This document shows, in pieces, positions 8,795 through 19,496 of a stretch of 23,221 bases of DNA. The notes beneath the pieces are model-generated. The model did no database searches. It was given only the letters and a program-made list of their open reading frames with translations, and was not told where the DNA came from. The stretch is from Amphimedon queenslandica (lineage: Eukaryota; Porifera; Demospongiae; Haplosclerida; Niphatidae). Both the position numbers and the translations under genes were made by a program. Each line of letters opens with the position of its first letter. Positions within the stretch are counted from its first letter, which is position 1. Location of the stretch: assembly GCF_000090795.2 (NCBI RefSeq), contig NW_003546286.1, positions 338,786-362,006 on the forward strand, given 5' to 3'.

Positions 8795-11291
8795 ATGCCA
8801 ACACATAAAGACTTGGCTGAGGCTAGAAACAAAGGAACAGCAACTTCAAGTGGAGCATTCACTGCCGAAACATTAATAGCTGGAAGATATGGCCTTGGTT
8901 GTAGATTAGGTAGTGGAAACTTTGGCACTGCCTATGTTGTTCAGGATCACAAAACTGGAGAGAAGTAAGCTCTATTGTATGTCCAATTATTATCAATAAA
9001 ATTATAGAAAAGTTCTTAAGAGAATTAACATTGGGGAAGTGCAGCCAAATGAAACAGTAGAAGCAGTCAAGGAAGCAACTTTGCTTGCTCAGGTTTGCAT
9101 ATGAAATTATCGATGCCCATATTAATGAATATTTTATTTATAGCTGGATCATCCTGCTATTGTGAAGTATCATGATAGTTTCATGGATGTAGAGCATTTC
9201 TGCATTATCACCGAGTACTGTGAAGTTAGTAATAAGTCTAACTGATAGATTCAAGCTCATCAATTTAATTGTATAGGGTGGCGATCTTGACTATATGCTT
9301 AAGAAGCTGAAGTCGACAAATAAAATATTGGACGAGTCATTAATAATGGATTGGTTCATACAGTTGACTAATGCTGTCCACTACATTCATGATAGGTATT
9401 TACTATAACCTTGATGATTGCAGACATTAATTTATGTCTTGACAGGAAAGTTTTGCACAGAGATCTAAAGACAAGGTATTTGTTTATTATTTCTTTCATT
9501 CAGTCATGCATATCATTGCCACCATCATTAAGCACTCTTTGTATATTCTCTTAGAAATATTTTTCTTAAAGACAAAAAGATAAAACTTGGCGACTTTGGG
9601 ATCTCTCGAATATTAGTCGCTACATCAGATTTTGCTACAACCTTCACAGGAACACCATACTACATGAGTCCTGAGGTTCTAAAACATGAAGGATACAACT
9701 CAAAATCAGATATATGGTAAGTAATATAATTTAAAAGTTTGTGGGCTGCATCCTGCTTTATATGAACTACTATATACTTGTGCATAACATTGCTGTTTTT
9801 AATAGGTCATTAGGTGCAGTACTTTATGAACTATGCACATGTGAGCATGCTTATCAGGGTCAAGTAAGCAAAATATTGACGAATATGCAATAGCTGCTTT
9901 GCACCATCTAGAACATCATGGCCATCATGTATAAAATTGTTGAAGGACATCCTCCAAGACTGCCGAATCACTTCACGCCTTCAATGAGATACTTGCATTC
10001 AAGGTAAAATAATTCACTTTACACATTGATGTACCTATATTAATTAAAATAGAATGATGGATAAGTCACCGGCAAGAAGACCATCAGCAATAGAAATCCT
10101 TCAAGATCCATGTGTTAAGCGACATCTTGAGGTAGATCTATACAAATAAATATACACGAGAGACAACTTGTGCTTTTACATTATAGTCTCATAAGCTGTC
10201 ATTATCACTAGTTCCCAAGGAATCTAATCCATCAGAGGAAGCAAAAGCAATAGCTCAAGCACTGTGAGTTCATCAATGATAAGGACTGGAGGTTATAATA
10301 TGGCAATAATAGTAGCAATCAAGTTCCTTCTAAAGGACATAAAGATCAAAATAAAGATATCTCTGGAGTAAATAGGTATTGAATCTGCATAAAAACATTA
10401 TATATATGGCATGTTAATTCAGGTCACCATTGGAATTGCCAGTAAACAAAAAGTTAAAAGTATATATTGTCTTTACAGTTATAATATACTTATTATAATT
10501 ATGCTATCAGTCAAGGGATAAAGTGCCTCCTTGGGTAAAAGAGCATCCCGATGTATTTGTAGGTGGTAATATATCAATGACAGCATTTGATACTTGTGAA
10601 ATGAAGGAAGAAGTTGATAAGTTAGATGAATCTCTGTCACTTATGGAAGTGGCACCAGGACAATCTTCAGAAATTAGACAAAAGGACATGAACTCCATGA
10701 CAGAATCATACCAACCTAAGCGTTACTCTCAGCAGGTAAGTAAAACAATTACATGTCACTGAGTGTATATGTTTTATTGTTGTTTATTAGCTTGATACAT
10801 TAAAGTCCTCAAGTTCCTCAGATGAGGTATATATAAAACAATTATCTACAAGTAGATATAGATTTATTTCTTATAGGTAAAATACACTTCTACTAAAGTA
10901 CCAGGGACAGGTAAAAAGAATTTCCTTACACTAAATCTTTATTAATAAAATAGATAGAGAAAAAGTGCAACAATCTCACGATGGTTTCTCCTTGTTTACT
11001 CCCATTGCTAGCGAGAGGAGAATGCTTCAATTACAAAAGCAAGACTATAACAATCCCCAGTATATGATATATTCTATTATTAATTTCATTTACAGTGATG
11101 CACTAAGGATCTTTGGGCCAGACGTATTTCAAAGTGTGTACAGATATCTAAAGGTTGCTAGAGCTGATGGAGGAGTGGCTGATGAAGCGAAGGTTTTGAT
11201 GGGATTGAGATCCATCACACAAAATATTAAAGATTGCTTTCTTGTCGATCAGCTTGTCTTCTTAGAGAAACAAAGAGAGAATTCACTTTGA
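8795..11291 (+). CDS. NEK11: NIMA-related serine/threonine kinase, NEK11 orthologue
   Basis: Exons: 8795-8964, 9008-9092, 9144-9224, 9277-9395, 9446-9475, 9555-9716, 9806-9863, 9912-10003, 10053-10131, 10187-10263, 10316-10375, 10423-10459, 10511-10735, 10791-10826, 10877-10910, 10954-11291. Phases agree; 560 residues, or 548 if a 36-nt stretch at 11060-11095 is spliced out. Kinase motifs: LGSGNFGTAY (38-47), VLK with Lys61, ITEYCEGGDL, HRDLK (156-160), GDFG (174-177), GTPYYMSPE and SDIWSLGAVLYE. Two things identify NEK11 specifically: GEVQPNETV in the N-lobe, and a separated C-terminal block (FGPDVFQSVYRYLKVAR, then DCFLVDQLVF) found in vertebrate NEK11. NEK11 acts in the S/G2 DNA-damage checkpoint in vertebrates (family knowledge). 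The linker is shorter than in human (645 residues). Exons 11-12 and 14-15 are small and less certain. Confidence 0.93.
11060..11095 (+). other. Candidate 36-nt in-frame intron in the last NEK11 exon
   Basis: GTATAT donor and TTTCATTTACAG acceptor enclose 36 nt, AT-rich. Read through, they add 12 hydrophobic residues (YMIYSIINFIYS) just before the conserved C-terminal block, where vertebrate NEK11 has no such insert. Removal keeps the frame and joins ...NNPH to DALRIFGPDVF. A 36-nt intron that must be spliced, because it ends in an in-frame stop, exists in the neighbouring gene at 14051-14086, so the size is feasible here. Confidence 0.6.
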
Positions 11292-11319
11292 AACTGTGTG
11301 AACACAAGGACAGTCAAAT

Positions 11320-11325
11320 TTTATT
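11320..11325 (-). terminator. Poly(A) signal for the large minus-strand gene
   Basis: TTTATT on the plus strand, AATAAA on the minus strand, 55 nt beyond the stop of the large gene. It lies upstream of the NEK11 signal in plus coordinates, so the two 3' ends should overlap. Confidence 0.5.
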
Positions 11326-11339
11326 TAAAAAGCATTAAA

Positions 11340-11345
11340 AATAAA
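11340..11345 (+). terminator. Poly(A) signal for NEK11
   Basis: AATAAA 49 nt after the NEK11 stop codon. Cleavage some 15-30 nt later would end the transcript next to, or inside, the last exon of the opposing gene, whose stop is at 11380-11382. Confidence 0.55.
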
Positions 11346-11379
11346 TATTCAAAAAATTATAAAAATAATTTTTATGATA

Positions 11380-14300
11380 TTAAACATGGTCTAAAATCAG
11401 AGGCTGAGGATAACCCTTCCTAAATAGAATCCTCCTGAAACATCTTTCAAACCACATGGCTAGTCGTATTGGCCAAACTCGAAATATCACTTGTTCAAAT
11501 TGCTCTGTTCCACCAGTCTTTGGAAAAAAATGATAAAATTTGAAGTATAATCAATGAGTATGTCTATGCATACTTGAAGCTGAACTGTATAAGATTGCTG
11601 TCTCCTCCAGACAATGTATTTAGCCATTCCCACAAAATCCAAGAACCTCAGCAAAGGGTTACTAGCAATTATCCTTTCCAGGCTCCCTTGCATTACATCG
11701 CATAATATAAATGAAGCTGGAGCTACAGACAGAAAGCATTAAACTTATAACAGAGTGACTCTTACCTCTCCTTATTATGCTGAAATACATGTTGATGCTT
11801 AGATTAAGTTTTTGATACCTAAAAGAAGATTATTAGGATCATTGTTAATAATAATAACAATGCTTGCTTACTTTGGATTGACCCATCCTAGTACAACTTC
11901 GTAACAACTAACAGGTAATTCACTTGTATTGGATAACGAAGTACTCATTTCGCCAACAGAGTATCCAACAAGGCTATCAACCTATAACAATACTCGGGGA
12001 ATTGAGCTTTTAAAAAGCTTTACTTACATTAAAGTCTTGCTCAATATTCAAGTCCTTTTTGCTCTTCCCAGGGAGCATGAAAGAGCAGACACCTGGGTAT
12101 ACTTTATTGCTGCTATCAATGTTTCCAATAAAACCCATAAACTGCTGCAACGTTTCATGACCACACCTACCACCACGATATCGCCATACCCTAAAAAATG
12201 ATGAATCACTATAAGCTAATGCGACACTTGTAGCTTATGGGGCCAATTATTATTCAAAATGATCAAAAATCAAAAATTTCTGACCAAAATAAGTTCAAAA
12301 TTTCTAGATACATGTGTAGCTCATATTATCTATACCTGTCCTCATTGTGGTATATCCAGTGAATGATTTCCTCTTGCGTGGCTCTTGGCAATAGCTCCAT
12401 TTGAACAATAACAGTTGACTCCTTTAGAATAGACTGTATTTCCTTGTACTAAATTATTGATTGACATAAAAACCAATCCACAAAAAACTACCCATTACTT
12501 TCTTAACTATGTGGGCCTGATCTGTTGACTTCCATTTGCCAAGAAAAGCCTAATAATTTGATAGTAAATAATTCATCAAAGTAACTACCCTTTTCTCCCT
12601 TCTCCTCTTCCTCTTTCTCTCCCCCCCCCCCACTCTCTACTCATACTCTCATCTGAAGCAGTTGTTTGTGACTTTGTTCACACATTAGTTTCACGTCTGC
12701 CTCTAGACACCATTCCATCAGTTTCTCTTGAATAAATGCCACCAGTTGAGCTACTATCTCTTCTTTATTTTTTAACTTTCGTTGACTGCTTTGTGTCCTT
12801 GTCTGGGTCTTCACCCAACGCTCATAATCAAATCCTTTGCTTATGATATCAGTTCTACTTTCGCCTTCTTCAACAAGGACGCTAATGTACTGTGACATGT
12901 ACTTACCTAAAAACCTATAGAGAATGATAATAACAAAATTCATCTCAAAGCTGGAAACCCATTTCTATTCATATTGTCATTCTTAACACTGCAGTAGTGC
13001 TTTAAAAATAAATTATAATACTACCTAAATGGCTTCAAATCATCTCTTTCAAGTAAATGAGATATCACATGCTCAAATACAAGTCCAGCAAAATCCTAAT
13101 AGAATAAAGTGTGTAAATTATAGATTATATGCATCATAGTTATAGAGAGAGATCATACTTTTGTTATTCGTGATCTTTGTCTCCCATAAACTGGCCGACG
13201 TGAATCACTGCTTGAAAGAGTAAATCCAGGATGAAGTATCATGTCAATACCACAGCGAACCTTCTCTGGCCTAAAAAATAAAAATACCGCAATAATTTCA
13301 TTTAGAATGCAAATAATTCTTATATGTCTGACCTGTGGTCATAATAGGTTCTCCATTCAGCAGAGAAGTCATGCTGACACGTTAACATGCTACCTGTCAG
13401 CTCTGGTTGCACAGATCTATTAAAATAAAGAGTACCATATGTGTTTTATTATATAAAAGAGTCTGCCAAACCTTCTTAGTAAGTCCCAAGTCTTTGGATT
13501 GGGATAATTCTGAGGTATTATAATAGCTGGGACTAAAGAGAGGGAGTGGTTCTCCGGGAGTGGCTCCAATAGTTTATTGAACGCTTGTATCCATACTTGA
13601 GATGTGTCGTATGGATGACCATTAGTGTATGCTTTAAATACATACAGACCTAATGCAATGGACTATAATGGTCACGTCTTATGCAGAAAATTATATAATA
13701 ACCTTCATTGCAGAGTAAGATTTCACAGTTCTCAATCTCAGTCCCACTCTCATCATAAATTGAGAGGAATCCACTATCAGCCCGGATACCAATCTTTCAG
13801 GATTTTAAACTCAAAATAAATTTAATTTCCTATTGCAATCCACCTACTTCTAATGGCCTTTCACAGTGTTCCCCATTAGGAGCATAACAGCCAATAATCT
13901 GACCACCACAGCACCTAAAACACAATTATTTATTACTAAAGCATTGATTATTTTTTATATTTCTTACTTTACACAGTCAAAAAAATTGGTATTTAACAAA
14001 ACGGTGAATGTCTTTGGCTTAATTGGAGCATTTGCCTTAAGATATGATTGCTAATATAAAAGATCATAAATAACAAAATCCATTACTTGTTTTTCAAAAT
14101 CAGACTCAATGTCATCTTCTCGTGTCAACAAAGCAACCTACACAAATAAATTCATATCAACACATACCAGCTTATAATTTAGAGTATAATGACCTTTCTT
14201 TCGTGAATCCTTCCTTCTCTTGTTCCACCTAGTTTCTGATCAATGGCTCTAACTGCAACTGACCGATGACCCTATGATGGAATCTATGTCAGCTAGGGTT

Positions 14301-15425
14301 CATCACCGCAGTGGGTTTTTAAAGCTGCTCAAATCAACTTTGAGCTGAGGCCAAAGTCTCAGTACTGTTATACAGGGACTTTGACCAAATTTCACCAAAA
14401 ATGACTAGGAGAGAATTTTTGATTTTTATAATTTTTTCTGATACATATACATGTTCTTATGTTGTGTAGCAAGTTTGAGCTGATTTTGATCACAATTAGA
14501 TTTTTTATGAATTTTTAAAGTTGCTTTAAAAGGTGTGTACTATTATAATGGTTGAGCATGCCTTTTTGCTTACTTAGCATGCTTTGTGGGAGACCCTGCT
14601 GGGTATATAAAGTTATACATTTCAAAACAGTGCGTACCTTTAATTCTGAGAGTGTGAGTTCTTCTGAGAATAGATTGACACTTTTAACAAATTCGCCATT
14701 CACAGAAACCTATTGTATCATACACAGTTGGAGAGAGAGGGAGGGAGTAAAAAGAAATAAAGAAGGCAATCAGCTAACATGAGTGATGTTCATTTCTTTT
14801 AATATGTTAGCAAATTCAGAGTAGCAAGCCAATAGCGTTTGTCTCATGTTTTCCTCCAGACTATGAGATCCGTCAGTTTTTACTTTCAATGCGAACGACT
14901 ACAAAAAGGTAAAACTGTGAGCAAAACAACAATAATAATGATTTTACATTATTCCAAAACTGCTCGCTATAAAAGCATTCGGACGTCAACTTTTGTACAT
15001 CGTTGCTGTTTCTCTCTAGAGACAATACTTCAGTATTAAGGCAGTTATTCCTTGCTAAGAGTTTCTCTGCCGGATCCGTCAAATCTTTTCCAACATCAAA
15101 TGTAAGGTAATTCTTTATCATTTTGGTGAGAAGGATCTTCAAGGCACTATATCTAGGAACCTAAAAAGTAATGAAATGTATTCTATTAAAATTTTCATTT
15201 TAAAACCAGCATATGTTCTATTCTTAAAGCTGCCAGTGATAATATGTCCATTGCTTCCTTACTATTTAGTACTTCGCTTGGAAACATGCTATTATTACAT
15301 AATACTAGTAATAATTTTGTATATGTTTATCATTTTTACTTTTCAAAAATTTTTTCAAGCTCTTCGCTTGAGTGATGATGAAACTCGTGAAGATCATTGC
15401 TGAATAATGTTCTGTACAACAAAAC

Positions 15426-15462
<37 letters not shown>

Positions 15463-18400
15463 CAATAATTTTATAATGAATATTATGATTATATTACCTG
15501 AAAAGTGCTAGTCTTGATAACTGACTCAGTTTGCTTTCCCATACTTCCTTCTTAAACCTAAAATCAATGTAAAACAATGGGAACAACTTTACTCTAAATC
15601 AAACCTTTTCTCAGCCAGTGCCCCTTCAACATCTTTGAGAGTAGACAAGACGAGTTTCTTCATTACTTCTATGCTGTTCAGTTTCTTTGTCTCTTTTTCG
15701 TTTCTCTCTTCATCAGTTAGTTCCTCCTCTTCAGGTAATGATAGATGAGTCGATGGACTTTTTGTGACATCCACGACAGCTAAAATAATCTAAAAAAGAG
15801 GAGAAAAAACAGAAAGAGAGAGTAAGAGGTAGCTATATACTTGTATATAATTTACCTCACAAAGGGATAATAGCTGTCTATTATTGATTTCTCCTTTTCC
15901 ATAGCTATAAAGATACGATCGCAAATTATCAAACAAGCCTTCATTAAATGGATTACGACAAACTTTAAAAACAGAGCGAATCTCCTAAACAACCATGGAT
16001 CAATAAATGACACTTATAATAAAGGGCTGGGTTTACATTGCGCTTTCCCTTAAAGATCAATGTATGAAAAAACTGCTGAATTTGACTGGATTCTTCCGGA
16101 AAGGCATATAGCATGTAAACACAGGCATTCTGTATTATGATGAAATAATTAAAAAGAAATATAAACAAAATCTGACTCTGATGAGAAAGAGAAGAGAGCT
16201 GTGCCCAGATGTAACCAATTGTTGAACCAGCTGCTTAGTGAATGATCTAACATGTACACGAAAATTATAGTAATAAAATTTGTAATTCTAACTTGAGCTC
16301 ATCTGGTGATATAGATTGAGGGAGAAGAGATGAAAGGAGTTCAAATCCATGTGATATAAATTCTTCTATGCCATGGCCACCAAGAAGGGCCTCTATTGGC
16401 AATAGTCATTATTATGAAATAAAAACTTCATCCACTTATGCAATGAAGTTACTTTTAGTCATGTAAAGGATATCAATAGAAAGGGAGAGTTTCTCTTCAT
16501 CAGTGAAGTTCTTAGTGTCAAGATTACGGGCTAGTTTAGGCATGACGATCCCGCAGAGTTCAAAAGGAGTGCTCATCTCATTTTCTAGAGAAAGAGTTGA
16601 TAAGGAAAGAAGAGAAATGGCCAGTCTTTTCTTGTCGACTCTCCACATCAGAGACGTGTCCCGTGGTGGAGGTACCTCACCAAAGAACCTAGAATGAATA
16701 ATTCCATTTATAAATACAGTAATGGAGTTGTAATATACTTGATAAGTTTCTCTCTGTTTTCCTTATTGACAAACGATGGAGGAGCACTTGAAAATAAACG
16801 AGGAAGAACGCTTGCAAACATGTAGCAAATATTGTCTCCATTCCTTACCTAAACCAAATAAATGGAATAATGTACACAATGCTTGAGCAGTTACCATGGA
16901 GCATGCCAGGTTAAGGAGATGAGTTAGGACTACAATACGCTCATGTCTATCCTTTAGTTGTTCAGCTCGAGTGATCTCATTGCTTTCTTCACTATCATCT
17001 AAATGTGGAACTAAGGAAATAATTAAAAAGTTAAGTTATGCATGAAATTGCATATAGTTTCATAATTATGTAAAAATGGGACTTACTGGTAATTTCGCTG
17101 GATGAAGAAACCTCACTGGAAACATCACTAAATACATCATTAACGATATCATTGATGATTGAATCGCAAATTTCGAGTGATTTTACATGATTTCGTAAAG
17201 CTTTTCTCTGGGCAGCATCTCTATCGATTGATGGGAATAACTTCCATACGTTGACAATGTGTTGGAGTCCATCAGTGAGTAGAGCAGACTTATGCTTTGA
17301 ACAGACAGAAAGGAAACCATACTCCAGCAAAGCAGTAGACACTACGTGACTATTGACGCCAAAAAACGGACCAAAAAGATTCGCCAAGTTGACCTGTATA
17401 GCTAGACTAGGTGAGGTTCCTTGCTCGACAAGACTCAGAACAAATTCGACCAACTGAAGAAAAAACTTAACCGGGCTATCAGACAGATACCCCTCTACTG
17501 AGTAGGTCATTAAAAGCCTCACATAGTCTGTAACAAACTCCTGTGCCATTGGGAGTGATTCCTCTATGGGTTGTGATAATAGGATAGTGTAAATAAGTTG
17601 GAGCAAATCATGGGATATCTGGGCATCTTTCTGCAACTGCTGATTTCGCTCTTGAAACAGTTGAACTAACGAGATTAAAAATGAAGACACGCAACTATGT
17701 TCTATGTTAAAAGAAGTCAGCAATATAACTATATTGGATACCACCGTCAAAATCTTGTCGAGCTCTTTAGTACACAGTGAGATACAACTGGTTAGTTCTA
17801 TAATGCGATCGGCTACTTCAGGATTAAGGAAGAACTCATTAGACCAATCTTCATGCTTTATATAGGCAAGAAAAACAACATAAATAGACTTTAGATCATC
17901 AAGAGATGATGGTATGGACACATCTTTGGAAGATGTTCGTAGGATATGCACAAATAGACCAATCATTGCAACTGGACTGCTTGAGTTATATTCTTGCAAT
18001 GAGGTTTCATTTTGAAAGTCTGAAATAAGATCCTTAGAAGCAGACAAAATTTCTTGAATTGCAACAGAAATGTTAAAAATATCTTCACTATAACAATGAC
18101 AATGACAATAATAAAAGAGATGATTTTAAATGGATTTACCTAGTAGAAGGTGAAAGACATTTTTTCTTTTCCGTAAGAAGAAACTGAGTGAGATCAAAAA
18201 GTCTAAAATGTATTATTGCCCAACTAACAAAACTGGGTTTCATTCTAGAATGTGGAACGGAAAAGAGAATTAACGTGAATAGCTAGTTTTATTGTCATTT
18301 CTTATCATACAGTTTGTTGGAATGGACTCCTTGCCAGATATTAACAATACCAGCAGCACACCTCTATAAAAGATACAATATAGCTACAACTCGGAGTCTA

Positions 18401-18948
18401 TTAGTTTTTATGGTTTAATTATTGAGTTAGCTTACCTGCACAATAAGTGAAGGTGTTTCTGGGCCTTTTATGGTAGCAGAAAGGACTGCTATAGCTCTTT
18501 GCCAATAACGAGGGATCCGACACATCCTCTCTCTCAGGTTTTCCATTTTCATAATGAAGGTCCCATGCTATCGTGTCACACGATAAACTGTATGCATTAC
18601 TAATGATGAGACTTACATCTCTACTAGCTGAGGCGTCATCGGCTAACGTCTGACAACCAAGTAAAACCATTTCAAGAGGGTTAATACGATACCAATCCCT
18701 GCATTGAACGAGTAAAATAATTTGTGAGTGAAACTGTGCAGATAATTTGCAATTTGTAAATTTGCTTTTTGTTAGCCCCAATCCCTGCCCATTTCACAAC
18801 CAACATACCGTTCTGTCATTTTCCTAGAATACGCTCGATGTCTTAGTTTTTCTAGGGACCATACAAAGTCTGACCAGTATAACGGAACTTCAGGCAGTGG
18901 CACAGTATCTCCTGGACCGGACGGATCGCGATTCACCGGATCTTCCAT
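11380..18948 (-). CDS. Large protein of unrecognised family, 1,656 residues, 37 exons
   Basis: Exons (minus): 18948-18809, 18698-18617, 18567-18436, 18363-18311, 18202-18140, 18087-17087, 17010-16895, 16848-16739, 16688-16453, 16392-16293, 16246-16177, 16129-16037, 15984-15856, 15789-15605, 15557-15498, 15411-15340, 15288-15207, 15160-14948, 14898-14779, 14709-14638, 14271-14194, 14137-14087, 14050-13968, 13914-13848, 13793-13703, 13631-13472, 13416-13333, 13270-13159, 13095-13025, 12914-12647, 12549-12499, 12448-12336, 12190-12028, 11981-11872, 11818-11766, 11722-11574, 11517-11380. Every junction is GT..AG and phase-matched, ending in TAA, which strongly supports one gene. No signal peptide or clear membrane segment. 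Residues 1 to about 770 are Leu/Ile-rich and look all-helical, like HEAT/ARM repeats. A charged linker (EEEELTDEERNEKETKK) lies near 793-809. A Cys patch (C1112, C1115, C1116, C1123, C1131) sits in a more beta-like region. The end is aromatic and basic (WPIRLAMWFERCFRR). It reads like a large scaffold, but I do not recognise the family and assign no function. Confidence 0.85.
12621..12631. repeat. C11 homopolymer within a pyrimidine-rich intron
   Basis: Eleven consecutive C (G on the transcribed-sense minus strand) inside a long CT-rich tract (about 12594-12640), in the intron between exons 30 and 31 of the large gene. The pre-mRNA would carry a GA/G-rich tract close to the donor. Confidence 0.8.
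14051..14086 (-). other. 36-nt intron of the large gene
   Basis: It lies between exons ending at 14087 and starting at 14050 on the minus strand, with GTAATG donor and TATATTAG acceptor. Read through in frame it ends in TAG, so it must be removed to join exons 22 and 23. It is among the shortest introns in the window; most others here are 43-76 nt. Confidence 0.75.
14309..14598 (+). repeat. Copy of the ~185-nt repeat inside an intron of the large gene
   Basis: It lies in the 366-nt intron 14272-14637, where neighbouring introns are about 50-70 nt. It contains one complete-looking unit start, CAGGGACTTTGACCAAATTT (14373 on), then the GACTAGGAGAGAATT, TTTTATAATTTTTTCTGATAC, TTATGTTGTGTAGCAAGTTT, and GATTTTTTATGAATTTT blocks. 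A partial preceding unit ends in GAGGCCAAAGTCTCAG. The right end CTTAGCATGCTTTGTGGGAGACCCTG (14573-14598) matches the right terminus of the hAT-like element at 7116-7667. The left terminus is eroded and no target duplication is seen. Confidence 0.75.
15426..15469. repeat. (TAA)n microsatellite
   Basis: About twelve near-perfect TAA/AAT repeats, then AACAACAATAA, inside the 86-nt intron between exons 15 and 16 of the large gene. This accounts for that intron's extra length. Confidence 0.9.
18568..18616 (-). other. 49-nt intron of the large gene that is open in both flanking frames
   Basis: GTAAGT donor directly after GCTAGTAGAGAT and ACACGATAG acceptor. Reading through gives a deceptively long uninterrupted frame, but 49 is not a multiple of three, and all downstream exons fit only if it is removed (exons 18698-18617 and 18567-18436). 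Retention would shift the frame. Confidence 0.75.
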
Positions 18949-19496
18949 GGCTAGGGCTAGTACTGTAACCTCCTTACTCCTTAGTCTTCACGGAAGACAC
19001 AAATATACTAAGGTTAGTATAGTGGAAATCTGATTATCTGAATCAGGATTGATGCTAGCCTGAGTTAGTCCTGAAATCAGTACTGGATCATGCATTTTGG
19101 GTAATTTTTAACTCTAATATCTATGGTCATAGATCTACAATCATGAAAATCAGTTGAGAGTTGAGACTCAACATGAAAAGGTTTTGCACATTGGTTCAGG
19201 CCAGAGTATCAGACATAATAAGCAATGATACTTATCAGACTGCACCAGTACTGATACCAGACTTGATTCGTTCATTTTGGACAATTTTTGCTCATTCAGG
19301 CATGATTACTATTGACTGTGCACTACCGGATACGTCAAAAGCATGCCAGCACGTGGCTAGGTGATGCAGCCACGCCTATGCATTCATGCATATATAATTA
19401 CTGTGTTGGGTGGGGGTTAGTTTAGGTTTGAAATCGATCGCATTCCTCTGCTAATTTGATGATATAGTTTTGCTGTTCGTCGAGGAGATAAGAGAC
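18949..19496. promoter_or_regulatory. Divergent promoter region between the large gene and the RhoGAP gene
   Basis: 548 bp between start codons that face away from each other. Visible: E-box CACGTG at 19350-19355, a TACGTCA half-CRE-like site near 19331, and TATATAA at 19391-19397, about 106 nt before the RhoGAP ATG, which could act as its TATA box. An uninterrupted plus frame at 19161-19364 has no domain and is not called. The shared promoter is inference from geometry. Confidence 0.45.

Noticed and set aside
10423..10459. Alternative NEK11 splice using a donor at 10453 with acceptor at 10515
   Set aside because: It is phase-consistent but uses a weaker acceptor; the 10460 donor with the CAG acceptor at 10510 is simpler. 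It remains possible as an alternative.
14839..15039. Plus frames over the large gene (also 13241-13423, 13625-13819, 13866-14054)
   Set aside because: All are antisense to well-phased exons of the minus-strand gene.
19161..19364. 67-codon plus open frame in the divergent promoter
   Set aside because: No recognisable domain, no partner exons, and it sits in the promoter geometry between two start codons.
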